A stretch of DNA of 64,000 nucleotides, from contig NZ_CAJUPR010000005.1 of NCBI RefSeq assembly GCF_910588665.1, positions 25,579-89,578 on the forward strand, given 5' to 3'. Below the pieces are notes generated by a model. It did not search any database, had not been told where the DNA came from, and worked only from the letters and a program-made list of their open reading frames with translations. Source of the stretch: an uncultured Brachyspira sp. (GTDB lineage: Bacteria > Spirochaetota > Brachyspiria > Brachyspirales > Brachyspiraceae). Made by a program: the position numbers and the translations under genes. Below are positions 63,413 through 64,000 of this stretch, in pieces (the first letter of the stretch is position 1; every line of letters begins with the position of its first letter).

Positions 63413-64000
63413 TTATTCCTTAGTTCTAATCATAAAAGGATAATTTTTATGCAGAAGCCCTGGTAAATCCATCAGACTTTTAAAAGATATATATTCCAAT
63501 AAAGGCTCATAAGTCCAATATCTGGTCTCCCCCCTGATGCTTGGTATAATTAATCTCTCTCCTACGGTTAAGCCGCTTTGGTTTCTTATTTTATCTTTAT
63601 TAGCATTATAAATAATATTATAAAATTCAGGGTCCTGATATATAAAATGATAAGAAGATATTTTTCTCAAAGTATCGCCTTTTCTTACAGTATAATATCT
63701 AGGCAGTATGTCCATAGTTAAATCATAGCCTCTTTCCTTATACACGGAAAAATCTATATCATCTATTATAATTCTGCCGTCTGACTGATTTCCGTAATCA
63801 TCAGTTAAAGCTTCGCCTTCTATATTATAATCCCTATTTTGATTTATATAATTATTAGTTATAACTCTGCCTTCTATATTGGTATAAACTTGATTTTGAT
63901 TTCTGTAATTATTAGTTATCATTCTACTGTTTATGTTGGTATAAACTTGATTCTGATTTCTGTAATTATTAGTTATCATTCTACTGTTTATGTTGGTATA
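63413..64000 (-). CDS. LysM protein with 19-residue tandem repeats, N-terminus outside the window
   Basis: The frame is open to the right edge, so the true start lies beyond 64000; the in-window methionines are within repeats. Visible are three to four copies of a 19-residue Asn/Tyr/Gln-rich repeat (ITNNYRNQNQVYTNI), then a LysM domain (RYYTVRKGDTLRKISSYHFI, GLTVGERLIIPSIRGE) and a ~30-residue tail. The LysM and tail regions are paralogous to the end of the 32640-34415 protein, sharing YYTV, FIYxxP, IIPS/TIPS and an ETRYWTYEP/ERAGTYDPN segment. It is probably an envelope protein that binds peptidoglycan. Confidence 0.8.
   Translation of the reverse strand, partial: YTNINSRMITNNYRNQNQVYTNINSRMITNNYRNQNQVYTNIEGRVITNNYINQNRDYNIEGEALTDDYGNQSDGRIIIDDIDFSVYKERGYDLTMDILPRYYTVRKGDTLRKISSYHFIYQDPEFYNIIYNANKDKIRNQSGLTVGERLIIPSIRGETRYWTYEPLLEYISFKSLMDLPGLLHKNYPFMIRTKE
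63881..64000 (-). repeat. 57-bp tandem repeats inside the LysM gene
   Basis: Units at 63881-63937 and 63938-63994 are identical except for one base, and a third begins at 63995 and leaves the window. A more diverged copy precedes them at about 63824-63880. Each encodes 19 residues, so changes in copy number keep the frame. Confidence 0.9.

Noticed and set aside
1..64000. CRISPR array, insertion sequence or prophage
   Set aside because: No regularly spaced direct repeats, transposase, integrase or phage structural genes were seen; the short patch at 12.7-13.85 kb is the only accessory-looking region.

Overview
This is a strongly A+T-rich chromosomal window (by eye roughly a quarter G+C) from a spirochaete, most probably Brachyspira. 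The grounds are a FlaA periplasmic-flagellar sheath protein with a signal peptide, a rod-binding FlgJ-type protein without muramidase domain, two large methyl-accepting chemotaxis proteins, a LolA/RodZ/RimO block, LOS-type glycosyltransferases, short lipoprotein signal peptides and heavy ATA/AAA/GAA codon use. Species is not decidable from the sequence alone. No rRNA, CRISPR array, insertion sequence or complete prophage was seen; most of the window is ordinary housekeeping chromosome.

Layout. 1-8.7 kb (minus strand): the 5' part of polA, a DUF2752 membrane protein, FlgJ-like rod protein, an MCP with an extra C-terminal domain, MurJ and a 5'-nucleotidase-type lipoprotein. 9-12.7 kb (plus): a second MCP and an OppA-type lipoprotein. 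12.7-13.85 kb is the one accessory-looking patch: a short Panacea (DUF4065)-like gene between two related ~100-nt inverted-repeat-closed elements, plus the truncated tail of an unidentified minus-strand reading frame. 13.8-18.7 kb (minus): a polytopic membrane protein, RsgA, and a metal P-type ATPase with its ArsR regulator and a perfect palindromic operator candidate. 18.9-26.5 kb (plus): DUF4954 beta-helix protein, PrmA, ProA, TM2 protein, a small unknown, a phasin-like protein and an AarF/UbiB kinase, followed by tRNA-Asn. 26.6-34.4 kb: TPR protein, an H1-like/DUF4912 fusion, IspH fused to a UbiA-like membrane domain, L28, a GltD-type oxidoreductase, and a lipoprotein/LysM pair.

34.7-43.7 kb is a long minus-strand block joining protein quality control to envelope maturation: ClpC, a small membrane protein overlapping an ECF sigma factor (candidate anti-sigma), an enlarged ClpX-like unfoldase, RimO, RodZ and LolA. 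44-48.7 kb (minus): rhodanese lipoprotein, Nth, a DUF3298 protein, TpiA, an isochorismatase-family hydrolase and FlaA. FlaA is divergent from an SDH/ClpP-fold serine protease-like gene, with two good sigma70-type promoters back to back. 49.9-53.3 kb (minus): GT2, GT9, an unknown and a P-loop ATPase. 53.5-57 kb (plus): two exported unknowns, FtsA (TTG start), a three-helix membrane protein and an exported protein interrupted at an A7 tract. 57-64 kb: GatA, LeuS, PurD, an HD-domain protein and a LysM protein with perfect tandem repeats that runs off the right edge.

The observations most worth following are the IspH-UbiA-like fusion, the paired structured elements around the DUF4065-like gene, the A7 frameshift whose downstream frame ends exactly against gatA, the ClpX variant lacking its zinc domain, and the C-terminal extension of the first MCP. 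None can be called a new system from sequence alone.
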